Shown in pieces: positions 54,388 through 62,402 of a DNA stretch of 64,000 nucleotides (positions within the stretch are counted from its first letter, which is position 1; the number at the start of each line of letters is the position of its first letter). The notes under the pieces were generated by a model. That model was given only the letters and a program-made list of their open reading frames with translations. It was not told the origin of the DNA and made no database searches. A program made the position numbers and the translations under genes. The DNA is taken from assembly GCF_030406325.1 (NCBI RefSeq), contig NZ_JAUEQY010000019.1, forward strand, positions 1 through 64,000. Reading direction: 5' to 3'. The stretch comes from Actinomadura sp. DC4 (lineage in GTDB: Bacteria; Actinomycetota; Actinomycetes; Streptosporangiales; Streptosporangiaceae).

Positions 54388-54693
54388 TCACAGGGAGTAC
54401 TGGACCGCGCTCCGCTCGGCGACGATCGGCGTGACGCACTCGTCGATGACCTTCCGGTGCGTGGGATGGTCGCGATAGACGAGGAACGCGTCGCGGTCCG
54501 CGAAGTCGGCGACCACGGCGAAGTCGGCGTTGCCGGGGTTCATCCCCGCGTCGGCGCCGACCGCGTAGGCGCGCAGCTCGGGGATGGCGCCGGGCAGCTC
54601 GTTCAGCCGCTCCCCGAGCGTACGGATCTGCTCCTCGGTCGCGTCCTCGCGCCACCGGAACACCACCACATGCCGGAATCCGGACACCGTCAT
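54388..54693 (-). CDS. Dabb (stress-responsive A/B barrel) protein
   Basis: 101 residues: FRHVVVFRWREDATEEQIRTLGERLNELPGAIPELRAYAVGADAG ... NADFAVVADFADRDAFLVYRDHPTHRKVI, the full Dabb ferredoxin-like fold, with the conserved H-P-x-H in the last third. Members form dimeric barrels; some act in aromatic-ring chemistry, others are stress proteins. ATG 54693, ribosome-binding site AGGAGG. Cotranscribed after the MarR gene (34-base gap). Confidence 0.9.
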   Translation of the reverse strand: MTVSGFRHVVVFRWREDATEEQIRTLGERLNELPGAIPELRAYAVGADAGMNPGNADFAVVADFADRDAFLVYRDHPTHRKVIDECVTPIVAERSAVQYSL

Positions 54694-54727
54694 CCTCCTC
54701 TTGTCGACACCGGGGACGACCCTACGC

Positions 54728-55165
54728 TCAGCCTCCGGGCGTCTCCCCCAGCAGGTCGCTCGCGGACCGGTGGATCTTGGCCAGCGCGCTCATCAGGTGC
54801 GTGCGCTCGGCCTCGGTGAGGTCGGCGGTGACCCTCTCCTCCAGGAACCTCCGCTCGGCCTCCACCGGCTCTCGCAGCGCCCGTCCGGCGTCGGTGAGCC
54901 AGAGCCGTACGAGGCGCTGGTCCTTGTCGTCGCGGCGGCGGGTGAGCAGCCCGCCGGCGGTCATGCGGGTGGCCATCTTGACGACGGTGGGCGTGGTGAC
55001 GTTCAGCGCGGCGGCGACGTCCCCGGGCGTACGGCCGTCCTGCTCCCACAGCAGCGCGAGCATGTGGTTCTGCCCGAGGTGCAGCCCGTGCCGGCGCATG
55101 GCCCCGTCGGCCGCGGCGCGGAGCGCCTTCGACGTCCTGCCGTGCAGGTCCAGGAACTCCGGCAT
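54728..55165 (-). CDS. MarR family transcriptional regulator
   Basis: 145 residues from ATG 55165 (GGGAGGCG upstream). Winged helix: RTPGDVAAALNVTTPTVVKMATRMTAGGLLTRRRDDKDQRLVRLWLTDAGRAL, with the DxKDxR wing turn. Divergent from an NmrA-like gene at 55261 across 95 bases that hold a good promoter and a repeated GGCTA motif, so it probably represses that gene and itself. Confidence 0.9.
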   Translation of the reverse strand: MPEFLDLHGRTSKALRAAADGAMRRHGLHLGQNHMLALLWEQDGRTPGDVAAALNVTTPTVVKMATRMTAGGLLTRRRDDKDQRLVRLWLTDAGRALREPVEAERRFLEERVTADLTEAERTHLMSALAKIHRSASDLLGETPGG

Positions 55166-55184
55166 CGCGCCTCCCACGAGTCGA

Positions 55185-55213
55185 TTGACGGCTAATCATT
55201 TACCGGCTAGCGT
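55185..55213 (+). promoter_or_regulatory. Promoter of the NmrA-like gene
   Basis: TTGACG (55185-55190), 17 bases, TAGCGT (55208-55213). The spacer contains GCTAATCATTTACCGGC, and the motif GGCTA occurs twice; the MarR product of the divergent gene is the likely binder. A CTATCGATAG palindrome lies further downstream in the leader. Confidence 0.6.
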
Positions 55214-55260
55214 TCCGTCGCGCAGCTATCGATAGACGGCAAACGACTTTGGAGAGCCAT

Positions 55261-56112
55261 ATGATACTGGTCACCGGCGCCACCGGGAACATCGGCCGTG
55301 ACCTCGTGCGCGAGCTCGGCGCCCGTGGTGCCGCGCAGCGCCTCCTGGTGCGCGACCCCGCCCGCGCCGCCGGGCTGCCCGAGGAGGCCGAACGCGTCGT
55401 GGCGGACCTCGGCGAGCCCGCGACACTGGCGCCCGCCTTCGCCGGCGCGGACCGGATGTTCCTCCTGACGCCGGGCATCGGCACCGGGCACACCGGCAAC
55501 GCCCTCGCCGCCGCGAAGGCCGCCGGCGTGCGCCACATCGTGCACCTGTCCTCCACGAACGTGCTCGGCGACCCGATGCCGCCCATGGGCCACTGGCACC
55601 ACGAGCGCGAGAAGATGATCCGCGCCTCCGGAATCCCCGCCACGTTCCTGCGGCCGAACGGCTTCATGCTCAACGCGCTCGAATGGGCGCGGAGCATCCG
55701 CGAGGAGGGCTTCGTCATCGACGCGATCGGGCCCGGACGCCACGCGTCCGTCGACACCGCCGACGTCGCCGCCGTCGCGGCGCTCGTCCTCACCGAGGAC
55801 GGCCACGAAGGCCGGGAGTACTCCCTCACCGGCGACGAGGCCCTCACCGTCGCCGAACAGGCGCTGATCATCGCCGAGACCGTCGGCCGTGACATCGAGG
55901 TCCGTACGGCGGCCACGACGGAAGAGGCCGTACGGTCGCGCTTCCCGGACGGCGCGCCCCCGGCGCTCGCCGAGGCCGCCGCGAAGACGCTGGCGCTCAT
56001 GCGCGCCGACACGGTCGGCCTCCGCACCGACACCGTGGAGCGGCTCCTCGGCCGCCCGCCGCGAAGCTTCGCGGACTGGTGCGCGCGCAACGCCGGCGCG
56101 TTCCGCCGCTGA
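55261..56112 (+). CDS. NmrA-like NAD(P)-binding protein
   Basis: 283 residues. The N-terminal nucleotide loop is VTGATGNIGRDLV (residues 4-16), followed by the atypical-SDR pattern HIVHLSSTNV ... HWHHEREKMIRASGIPATFLRPNGFM. It lacks the Tyr-x3-Lys pair of classical SDRs, as usual for NmrA-type proteins that act as redox sensors or quinone reductases (QOR2-like). GGAGA precedes the ATG. Controlled probably by the divergent MarR gene. Confidence 0.88.
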   Translation: MILVTGATGNIGRDLVRELGARGAAQRLLVRDPARAAGLPEEAERVVADLGEPATLAPAFAGADRMFLLTPGIGTGHTGNALAAAKAAGVRHIVHLSSTNVLGDPMPPMGHWHHEREKMIRASGIPATFLRPNGFMLNALEWARSIREEGFVIDAIGPGRHASVDTADVAAVAALVLTEDGHEGREYSLTGDEALTVAEQALIIAETVGRDIEVRTAATTEEAVRSRFPDGAPPALAEAAAKTLALMRADTVGLRTDTVERLLGRPPRSFADWCARNAGAFRR

Positions 56113-56128
56113 GCAGACGGGAACGGGA

Positions 56129-56157
56129 AAGGGCGGCCGGTGAACCCGGCCGCCCTT
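56129..56157 (+). terminator. Terminator after the NmrA-like gene
   Basis: Perfect 12-bp stem AAGGGCGGCCGG with CCGGCCGCCCTT and loop TGAAC, 17 bases after the stop. No long U-run follows (TTGCTC), as common in actinobacteria. Confidence 0.88.
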
Positions 56158-56418
56158 GCTCACTGATGTGTTAGGACCAGGACACTCCGCCCATCACGCC
56201 TTCCTCTCCCCGCATGTCAACAGGACCCCGCTCCCCTATGCGGTGATCTCCTGGCACCGAGGCTAGAAGCTCCAAGCCGAACTTGAAATACGTCTTTTGA
56301 CCTATTTTGACCCAAGCACTACTCGCATTTACGATTTCACGTACAGTCACGAACATTCTTGGTCTCCGGACACCCGTCCGAATATGCACCAAGCCGGACC
56401 CGCGTAGCCTGACCACCT
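56158..56418. promoter_or_regulatory. AT-richer intergenic region with a predicted promoter for endonuclease V
   Basis: The stretch around 56280-56360 is AT-rich for this genome. TTTTGACC occurs twice in direct repeat, ten bases apart (56295-56302 and 56305-56312). The second forms a promoter: TTGACC (56307-56312), 17 bases, TACGAT (56330-56335). A second option is TAGCCT at 56405-56410, eight bases before the GTG. A 90-codon minus-strand frame (56171-56443) has no family or start support and is not called. Nothing else seen. Confidence 0.6.
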
Positions 56419-57090
56419 GTGAAGGTAGCGGATCTTCATCCATGGCCCACGGAGGCCGGTGAGGCCGAGACGATCCAGGACCGGCTGCGCCCCCTCGCCG
56501 ACCTGACCTCGCCCGGACCGGTGGCCGTACACACGGTGGCCGGCCTCGACGTGGCCTACGCCGACGACCGGCTGGCCGCCGCCGCGGTCGTGCTCGACGC
56601 CGAGAGCCTCGACGTCGTCGAGGAGGCCACGGTCATCGACCGGCCCGGCTTCCCGTACGTCCCGGGCCTGTTCGCCTTCCGCGAGCTCCCCGCGCTCGTG
56701 GACGCGCTGCGCCGGCTGAGCGTCACCCCGGACCTGCTGGTCTGCGACGGGCACGGGCTCGCGCACCCGAAGAGGTTCGGGCTCGCGTGCCACCTCGGCG
56801 TGCTGACCGGGCTGCCCTCGATCGGCGTGGGCAAGACCCACCTGGTCGGCTCCTACGACGAGCCGGGCGGCGAGCGTGGCTCCTGGAGCGCGGTCAGCGA
56901 CGGCGGACAGGTCGTCGGGCGCGCCCTGCGCACGCAGACCGGCGTACGGCCGGTGTTCGTCTCGATCGGTCACCGCGCCGACCTCGACACGGCCTGCGCC
57001 CTGACCCTGCGGCTCGCTCCGCGCTACCGGCTGCCCGAGACGACGCGCCGGGCCGATCACCTGTCGAGGATGACGCTCACAGCCCGTTGA
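56419..57090 (+). CDS. nfi: Endonuclease V
   Basis: 223 residues. Catalytic set: Asp44 in AGLDVAYADD, Glu89 in YVPGLFAFRELPAL, Asp110 in LLVCDGHGLAHPKRFGLACHLGVL, plus the GKTHLVG segment. It nicks DNA one base 3' of deaminated adenine (hypoxanthine) and starts alternative excision repair. Starts GTG at 56419, possibly on a leaderless mRNA. Its end overlaps the convergent PBP gene by 14 bases. Confidence 0.93.
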   Translation: MKVADLHPWPTEAGEAETIQDRLRPLADLTSPGPVAVHTVAGLDVAYADDRLAAAAVVLDAESLDVVEEATVIDRPGFPYVPGLFAFRELPALVDALRRLSVTPDLLVCDGHGLAHPKRFGLACHLGVLTGLPSIGVGKTHLVGSYDEPGGERGSWSAVSDGGQVVGRALRTQTGVRPVFVSIGHRADLDTACALTLRLAPRYRLPETTRRADHLSRMTLTAR

Positions 57091-58717
57091 GGAAGCGCTT
57101 GGCGATCGGCGCGGCGGCCTTGGCGCCGAACCCTCCGTCCTCGACGATCACGGCGAACGCCACGTCCCCGCGGAAGCCGATGAACCACGCGTGCGTCGGC
57201 GGCTGCTTGCCGTTGTGCCCGGAGGCGTACTCCGCGGTCCCGGTCTTGCCCGCGGTGCCGGCCGGGAGTCCGGTGTCCTTGGCGGTGCCCCTCGTCACCA
57301 CCGCGCGCATCATCTGGGTGAGCTGGGCGCGGGCATTCGGGTCCAGCCGGCCCGCCCTGGCCTTCTGCGGCACCGGCGGATCCGACACGAAGATCGGCGG
57401 GCGCCAGGTGCCGCTGGAGACCCCGGCGGCCACCCCGGCCATGCTGAGGGCGTTGGCGAGGTCACGGCCCTGCCCGAAGCCGGAGACGGCCATCTCCGCG
57501 TCGCTCGTCGGGGAGGGGTAGCTGCCCGCCGCGACGCGCACGCCCGGGTCGATCTTCTGGTTGAAGCCGAACAGCCCCGCCGCGCCGACCAGCCGGGCCG
57601 GGTTGAGGCGTCGCTGGGTCTGCATCGCGAAGGCGGTGTTGCACGACTGGGCGAGCGCCTCGGTGAAGGTGATGTCGCCGAGTTCCTCTCCCTCGGAGTT
57701 GTGGATCACCTGACCGCCGACGTTGGCCTTCTTGGGGCACTGCACCTTCGCGGACGGGCTGAGCCCGCTGCGCAGCAGCGCGTACGCCGTGACCACCTTG
57801 AACGTCGAGCCGGGCGGATAGGTGCCCTGCATCGCGCGGTCGAACCCGCCGGGGATGTTGGCGACCGCGAGGATCTGCCCGCTGGAGGGCCGCATGACGA
57901 CCATCGAGGTCGGCTTCTTCTGCCCCTGGACGGCGGCCGCGGCGGCCCGCTGGGTGTGCAGGTCCAGAGTCGTGCGGACGTCGCGCCCCGCCTTGCCGGG
58001 GAACCCGCCCACCGTCTTGACCGGGTGGTTCGAGGCGTCGGCGACCGTGACGGACGCCGTCGGGGTGCCGGCCAGCCGCTTGTCGAAACGCTGCTGGATG
58101 CCCGACCGGCCGACGACGTCACCCTTGGCGTAGGAGGTGCCGAGCCGCTTGGCCTGCTTGTCGGTGAGCGCGCCGGTGAGGCCGACGAGCTGTTGCACCG
58201 AGCCGGACACGTCGACGCCGTCGATCAGGCTGCCGTTGGCCGCGACCACGTGGGCGCGGGCCGGCCACCGGTACGACGTGGTCAGGTGCTGGCCGGCGTG
58301 CAGGTCCGGATGGATGCTCTCCGGCGACCAGGAGACCTTCCACTTGTGGTCGCTCGTCACGAGCAGCAGCCGGCCCGAGTAGTGCCAGGTTCCCATCGGC
58401 AGGATGAGGTCGGCGGTGAACGGCGCGATCGCGTGGCCGCCGTCCTGCTTGGTCACCGTCCCGAGCTTCGTCCGTACGGTCTTCACACCGAGGCCGGTGC
58501 GCAGCAGCTGATATTGCCGGTCCATGTCGGGCGGCGGAGAGAGGGCCGCGGCGCTCATCCCCGTGCTGTCGCCGTGCTCCCAATCGGACAGGAACGTGCT
58601 CGCGGTGCTCTCCGGGCTGCCCTTGGTGCGGAACAGCACATAGGCGCCCGCCGCAAGGCCCAGGACCACGACTAGGGCCCCGGCGCCGATCGCCACCCAC
58701 AGATACTTCTGTCGCAC
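57077..58717 (-). CDS. Class B penicillin-binding protein (transpeptidase)
   Basis: 546 residues from GTG 58717; ATG 58759 would add 14. One membrane anchor (WVAIGAGALVVVLGLAAGAYVLF), an NTF2-like MecA_N domain (about 35-145), a dimerisation region, and the transpeptidase domain with S304-T-F-K307, S358-C-N and K491-T-G-T, the three active-site motifs. It cross-links peptidoglycan outside the membrane. The MecA_N domain recalls low-affinity PBP2a-type enzymes, but resistance cannot be inferred. Monocistronic, no ftsW/rodA neighbour. Confidence 0.92.
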   Translation of the reverse strand: MRQKYLWVAIGAGALVVVLGLAAGAYVLFRTKGSPESTASTFLSDWEHGDSTGMSAAALSPPPDMDRQYQLLRTGLGVKTVRTKLGTVTKQDGGHAIAPFTADLILPMGTWHYSGRLLLVTSDHKWKVSWSPESIHPDLHAGQHLTTSYRWPARAHVVAANGSLIDGVDVSGSVQQLVGLTGALTDKQAKRLGTSYAKGDVVGRSGIQQRFDKRLAGTPTASVTVADASNHPVKTVGGFPGKAGRDVRTTLDLHTQRAAAAAVQGQKKPTSMVVMRPSSGQILAVANIPGGFDRAMQGTYPPGSTFKVVTAYALLRSGLSPSAKVQCPKKANVGGQVIHNSEGEELGDITFTEALAQSCNTAFAMQTQRRLNPARLVGAAGLFGFNQKIDPGVRVAAGSYPSPTSDAEMAVSGFGQGRDLANALSMAGVAAGVSSGTWRPPIFVSDPPVPQKARAGRLDPNARAQLTQMMRAVVTRGTAKDTGLPAGTAGKTGTAEYASGHNGKQPPTHAWFIGFRGDVAFAVIVEDGGFGAKAAAPIAKRFLNGL

Positions 58718-58842
58718 GAGTTCGTGACACTCCCCCGGATGTCTGGTCTGATCGATCATCGTAGTGTCTGGCGTCCCGTGGCCGAGGGGATCCGTGTCCC
58801 CGCCCGCGGCCAGGTCCGGACGCACACCGGAGGCGAGGTGCC

Positions 58843-59607
58843 ATGGGCAGGCTGGATGGGAAAGTGGCGCTGATCACCGGCGGCGCCCGCGGCATGGGCG
58901 CCGCGCACGTACGGCGCTTCGTCGGCGAGGGCGCCAGAGTCGTCATCGGCGACGTGCTGGAGGAGGAGGGCGCCCAGGTCGCCGCCGAGCTCGGCGGCGC
59001 GGTCCGGTTCGTCCGCATGGACGTCACCCGCCCGGACGACTGGAAGGTCGCGGTGGACACCGCGCTGACCGTCTTCGGCGGGCTCGGCGTGCTGGTCAAC
59101 AACGCCGGGATCCTCAGGTACCGGCGGATCGAGGACATGTCCGTCGAGGACTTCACCTCGATCATCGAGGTCAACCTCGTGGGGCAGTGGCTCGGCGTGA
59201 AGTCGGTCATCGAGCCGATGAAGGCGGCCGGCGGCGGCTCCATCGTGAACGTCTCCTCCACCGAGGGCTTCGTCGGCGCCACCGGGCTGTCGGCCTACAG
59301 CTCCAGCAAGTTCGGCGTACGGGGGCTGACGAAGGTCGCGGCGCGCGAGCTCGGCGAGTACGGCATCCGCGTCAACTCGATCCATCCCGGTGCGATCCTC
59401 ACCCCGATGGTCACCGAGGACGCGGCGCTTGTCTCGGCCAAGGCGGAGAGCGCGGACGCGTTTCTACGGGCGCTGCCGCTCGGCCGCATGGGCGAGGCCG
59501 AAGAGGTACCCGGGCTCGTGGTGTTCCTCGCCTCGGACGAGGCGGGCTACTGCACGGGAAGCGAGTTCCTGGTCGACGGCGGGATGCTCACCGGCGCCGG
59601 CTACTGA
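58843..59607 (+). CDS. Short-chain dehydrogenase/reductase
   Basis: 254 residues, classical SDR. Cofactor loop TGGARGMGAAH (12-22), N-N-A-G at 86-89, catalytic Ser139, Tyr152 and Lys156 (YSSSK). The pattern matches 3alpha(20beta)-hydroxysteroid dehydrogenase-like and related alcohol dehydrogenases; substrate not predictable. ATG 58843 with GGAGG upstream. Divergent from the PBP gene. Confidence 0.92.
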   Translation: MGRLDGKVALITGGARGMGAAHVRRFVGEGARVVIGDVLEEEGAQVAAELGGAVRFVRMDVTRPDDWKVAVDTALTVFGGLGVLVNNAGILRYRRIEDMSVEDFTSIIEVNLVGQWLGVKSVIEPMKAAGGGSIVNVSSTEGFVGATGLSAYSSSKFGVRGLTKVAARELGEYGIRVNSIHPGAILTPMVTEDAALVSAKAESADAFLRALPLGRMGEAEEVPGLVVFLASDEAGYCTGSEFLVDGGMLTGAGY

Positions 59608-59832
59608 AAGTTTGAGAGGCGCCGCCCGGGACCCGACCGCCCCTATGGCCGGGCCCCGGTGACGCCTCCCTCCAATATGGTCCAGGCTCCCCCGGTGACC
59701 GTTCGCCTCCCATTACCGCAGACGGCACCGCCCCTGGAAACGCCCGCCCACCTCGCTCCGTCGCCGCCGGCGGGCCGCACATCGCCGCGGCCGGAGCGCG
59801 TAGGCGCGGGAAGCTTAACATCGGAATCTACC

Positions 59833-59844
59833 GTCGTATACGAC
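59833..59844. promoter_or_regulatory. Palindrome GTCGTATACGAC upstream of padR
   Basis: A perfect 12-base palindrome lies 63 bases before the PadR start in an AT-richer pocket (TAACATCGGAATCTACC before it). It is a plausible autoregulatory operator. The rest of the gap from 59608 shows only a Pro-rich plus-strand frame (59659-59925), which I do not call. Confidence 0.4.
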
Positions 59845-59906
59845 TATGGGCCGATACCTAATGTCCTTGCCATGGAGCAAGATGGGCCTCGACGGAGAGG
59901 AGACCC

Positions 59907-60440
59907 GTGGCCGATCATCGGATGACGGCGACGTCATACCTCGTGCTCGGGCTGCTTGCCGATGGTCCCGCGACGAGTTACCAGCTCAAGCAGAGGGTCG
60001 CCGTGAGCATCGGCAACTTCTGGGAGTTCGCGCACTCCCAGCTCTACGACGAGCCGATGCGCCTGGCCGACGCCGGGTTAGTGGAGACGAGCGCCGAGCC
60101 CGGCGGCCGGCGCAGGCGGACGTTCACCATCACCGACGCGGGCCGCGCGGAGCTGGCCGGCTGGCTCGCCGAGCCCACGCCGGCCCGTACGGACGTGCGC
60201 GACCCCGGCCTGCTCAAACTCTTCTTCGCCAAATGGGCCCAGCCGTGCGACGTCCGCAACATCGCGATCGACCAGCGCCGCTCCCACCAGGAGCGGGCCG
60301 ACCACTACGAGCGCACCCACGCGCTGCTGGCCGGCTCGATCGACCGCTGGCAGCTCAAGTCCATCGAGCTCGGCATCCGCTACGAGCGCACGGTCGAGGG
60401 CTTCTGGACCGACCTCCTCACCGAACTGCCGGAGGCCTGA
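59907..60440 (+). CDS. PadR family transcriptional regulator
   Basis: 177 residues from GTG 59907 (GAGGAGACCC upstream). PadR winged helix: TSYLVLGLLADGPATSYQLKQRVAVSIGNFWEFAHSQLYDEPMRLADAGLV ... RRRTFTITDAGRAELAGWL, then the C-terminal helical dimerisation domain (PadR_C, Vir-like). Leu58 is a TTA codon at 60078-60080, very rare in this GC-rich sequence and in streptomycetes read only by the developmentally timed bldA tRNA; late expression is thus possible. Target unknown. Confidence 0.87.
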   Translation: MADHRMTATSYLVLGLLADGPATSYQLKQRVAVSIGNFWEFAHSQLYDEPMRLADAGLVETSAEPGGRRRRTFTITDAGRAELAGWLAEPTPARTDVRDPGLLKLFFAKWAQPCDVRNIAIDQRRSHQERADHYERTHALLAGSIDRWQLKSIELGIRYERTVEGFWTDLLTELPEA

Positions 60441-60456
60441 GAGTTCGAGACAGGCC
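60434..60456. terminator. Hairpin between convergent padR and small Cys-rich gene
   Basis: GGCCTG (60434-60439) and CAGGCC (60451-60456) form a six-base stem between the two stops. It contains part of a 16-base sequence (60445-60460, minus strand TTAGGGCCTGTCTCGA) that recurs at 62341-62356 in another terminator. Confidence 0.5.
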
Positions 60457-60615
60457 CTAACCTCCTGCTTCGCCGGTGACGAGGGTTTCGGGCAGCCAGG
60501 TCGCCGGCTGCGCGCAGGCGCACAGGCCGTACATCGTGATCAGTTGGGCGCGGAGCACGGTGTACTCCGCGACGCTGCGCGCCGGGCGTACACGGTTGCA
60601 GGTCAGGCACAGCAC
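60457..60615 (-). CDS. Small Cys-rich protein, C-x2-C-x25-C-A-C type
   Basis: 52 residues from GTG 60615, chosen because AGGGGGGAG lies just upstream. CLTC, then 25 residues, then CAC, with a Tyr three residues before the last pair: the same spacing as the protein at 20560-20745. The remaining sequence differs (RSVAEYTVLRAQLITMYGL), so they are diverged paralogues. Probably a zinc-binding mini-protein. A longer frame to 60711 lacks a ribosome-binding site. Confidence 0.68.
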   Translation of the reverse strand: MLCLTCNRVRPARSVAEYTVLRAQLITMYGLCACAQPATWLPETLVTGEAGG

Positions 60616-60919
60616 AGGTCTCCCCCCTGCCGCGACCCGCCGCCGGGAGCCCCTCTCCCTGAGACTCCCGGCGGCGGGCGCCGGCGCGGCGCGCCGGATC
60701 CGTCCCCTCAAACGGCTCCGGGCGGACCGCCATCGAGCGGCTGCGTCCGGGCGTCAAAGTCGTCACCCGCCGTGCCGCGACACGCACACTAGGCGATGGC
60801 GGGTTGCAAACACGTTGCACTCGCTCGATAGCAGTACGTGACAAATACCAGGTGATGGTTTTACGTATCGGGTTGCAACGGAGCCCCCGGGCACGGATGC
60901 TCTTAGCATCCAGACCCCC
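60616..60919. promoter_or_regulatory. Promoter region of the GAF regulator with TTGCAA-type repeats
   Basis: About 300 bases without a gene. Near its right end are TGCAA-ACACG-TTGCA (60805-60819) and a lone GTTGCAAC (60872-60879), so the TTGCAA unit occurs three times. Similar sequences lie before GAF regulators of alcohol and aldehyde genes in actinobacteria. TTTTACGTATCG at 60859 onward is AT-richer and may hold the promoter; no exact hexamers assigned. Earlier in the region are only GC-rich shadows. Confidence 0.5.
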
Positions 60920-62344
60920 ATGGAGACGCTCCTGATGCGGACCAGCCACGAACGCGAACCGATCGCGGACCGTGATCGCCCCTCTCCCGACGCCGGCACC
61001 CGCCTCCTGGTGGCCGACTCGTGGCGCCGTTCGCTTGCGGCGGGCGTCGATCCGGACTTACGGTCGGCGCCGCTGGTGTTCGACGCCGACACGGTCGCCG
61101 GCGTCCGGCAGAGCCATCCGCTCAACCGCCATCTGCCCATGCTGCGCGAGACGCTCCGCGGCATGGCCGACGTCTCCTGCCACCTCATGGCGGTCACCGA
61201 CGCCGAGGGGCACGTGCTGTGGAGCGAGGGCCCGCGCGCCGTGCGCCGGCGGGCCGAGGACATCGGGCTCGTCGAGGGCTTCCGCTGGACCGAGGACTCG
61301 ATCGGCACCAACGGCATCGGCACCGCGCTCAGCGTCGGCGGCCCGGTCTACATCGAGTCGACCGAGCACCTCGTGAACGCCCTGCGTCCCTGGTCGTGCG
61401 TTGCCGCCCCGATCACCGATCCCGACACGGGGCAGGTGATCGGCTGCGTCGACATCAGCGGCACACAGGGCACCATGCACCCGGCCGTCATCGCGCTCGT
61501 CCAGGCCGCGGCCCGGCTCACCGAGGCGCAGCTGACGCTGGAGATGAACCTCCGCGACGCGCGCCTGCGCGACCGCTACCTCCGCCACCTGCACGGCGAC
61601 GCGCGCGTGCTGGTGACGGCCACCGGGCGCGTCCTCGCGGCCGACCCGGACGGCTGGTGCGGCTCCCGCGTCGCGGTGCCGGAGGCGGGGCACCGGCTGT
61701 CGCTGCCCGACGGCCGCGCCGCCGTCGCCGAGGTCCTCGGCCAGGCGTTCGTGCTGCGCACCGTGGAGGAGGACCGGCGCTCACTGCTGCTGAGGTTCCT
61801 CGGCGACGAGCAGCCGTGCGCGTTCCTGGACCGGCGGCGGATATCGCTGTCGCTGCGCCGCGCGGAGCTGCTCGCGCTGCTGGCCCTGCATCCGCGCGGG
61901 CTGACCTGCGAGCAGTCCTCGTTCCACCTCTACGGCGACGAGGGCAACCCGGTCACCGTACGCTCCGAGATCCACCGGCTGCGGACCCAGCTCGGCGACG
62001 TCGTGCGCGGCAAGCCCTACCGCCTCGACTGCGACGTGGACGCCGACTTCCTGGCCGTACGCCGCCTGCTCGGCGCGGGAGACGTCGCCGGCGCCGTACG
62101 CCTCTATCGGGGTCCGCTGCTGCCGCGGTCGGAGTCGGCGGCCATCCGCGGTGAGCGGACCGACCTGGACACGACGCTGCGGCGGCAGCTCCTGCACCAC
62201 GGCGACGTCGATGACCTGTGGGCCTACGCGCAGACCGGCGACGACCTGGAGATCCTCGGCCGGCTGACGGCGACGCTGCCTCCGGGCGACCCGCGCCGCG
62301 TTGCGGCCCAGCTACGCGAGCACCGCGCGATGGGCGATGGTTAG
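60920..62344 (+). CDS. GAF-domain transcriptional regulator with C-terminal winged helix
   Basis: 474 residues. An AcoR-like N-terminal segment and GAF domain (about 25-195) with FRWTEDSIGTNGIGTAL, then a middle part, and a C-terminal winged-helix (about 305-380, LSLRRAELLALLALHPRGLTCEQSSFHLYGDEGNPVTVRSEIHRLRTQLG). It lacks the AAA+ and Fis domains of the sigma-54 activator AcoR, as usual in actinobacteria. Such proteins often control aldehyde dehydrogenase genes, none here. ATG 60920; ATG 60935 is an alternative. Confidence 0.85.
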   Translation: METLLMRTSHEREPIADRDRPSPDAGTRLLVADSWRRSLAAGVDPDLRSAPLVFDADTVAGVRQSHPLNRHLPMLRETLRGMADVSCHLMAVTDAEGHVLWSEGPRAVRRRAEDIGLVEGFRWTEDSIGTNGIGTALSVGGPVYIESTEHLVNALRPWSCVAAPITDPDTGQVIGCVDISGTQGTMHPAVIALVQAAARLTEAQLTLEMNLRDARLRDRYLRHLHGDARVLVTATGRVLAADPDGWCGSRVAVPEAGHRLSLPDGRAAVAEVLGQAFVLRTVEEDRRSLLLRFLGDEQPCAFLDRRRISLSLRRAELLALLALHPRGLTCEQSSFHLYGDEGNPVTVRSEIHRLRTQLGDVVRGKPYRLDCDVDADFLAVRRLLGAGDVAGAVRLYRGPLLPRSESAAIRGERTDLDTTLRRQLLHHGDVDDLWAYAQTGDDLEILGRLTATLPPGDPRRVAAQLREHRAMGDG

Positions 62345-62402
62345 GGCCTGTCTCGAGGTCCCCGTCCGTCGCGCAGCCGGACAGCGGGACTTCGCAGGCC
62401 CT
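62343..62402. terminator. Long bidirectional hairpin between convergent genes
   Basis: Arms AGGGCCTG (62343-62350) and CAGGCCCT (62395-62402) enclose a further stem of GTCCCCGTCCG with CGGACAGCGGGAC. It lies between the stops of the GAF regulator (plus) and the DUF397 gene (minus). Its first 16 bases TTAGGGCCTGTCTCGA recur at 60445-60460. Confidence 0.75.

Noticed and set aside
56171-56443. 90-codon minus-strand frame in the AT-richer gap before nfi
   Set aside because: Lies over the nfi promoter and start, with no ribosome-binding site or recognisable domain.
59659-59925. 88-codon Pro-rich plus-strand frame upstream of padR
   Set aside because: Overlaps the PadR start and its palindrome; no ribosome-binding site or homology features.
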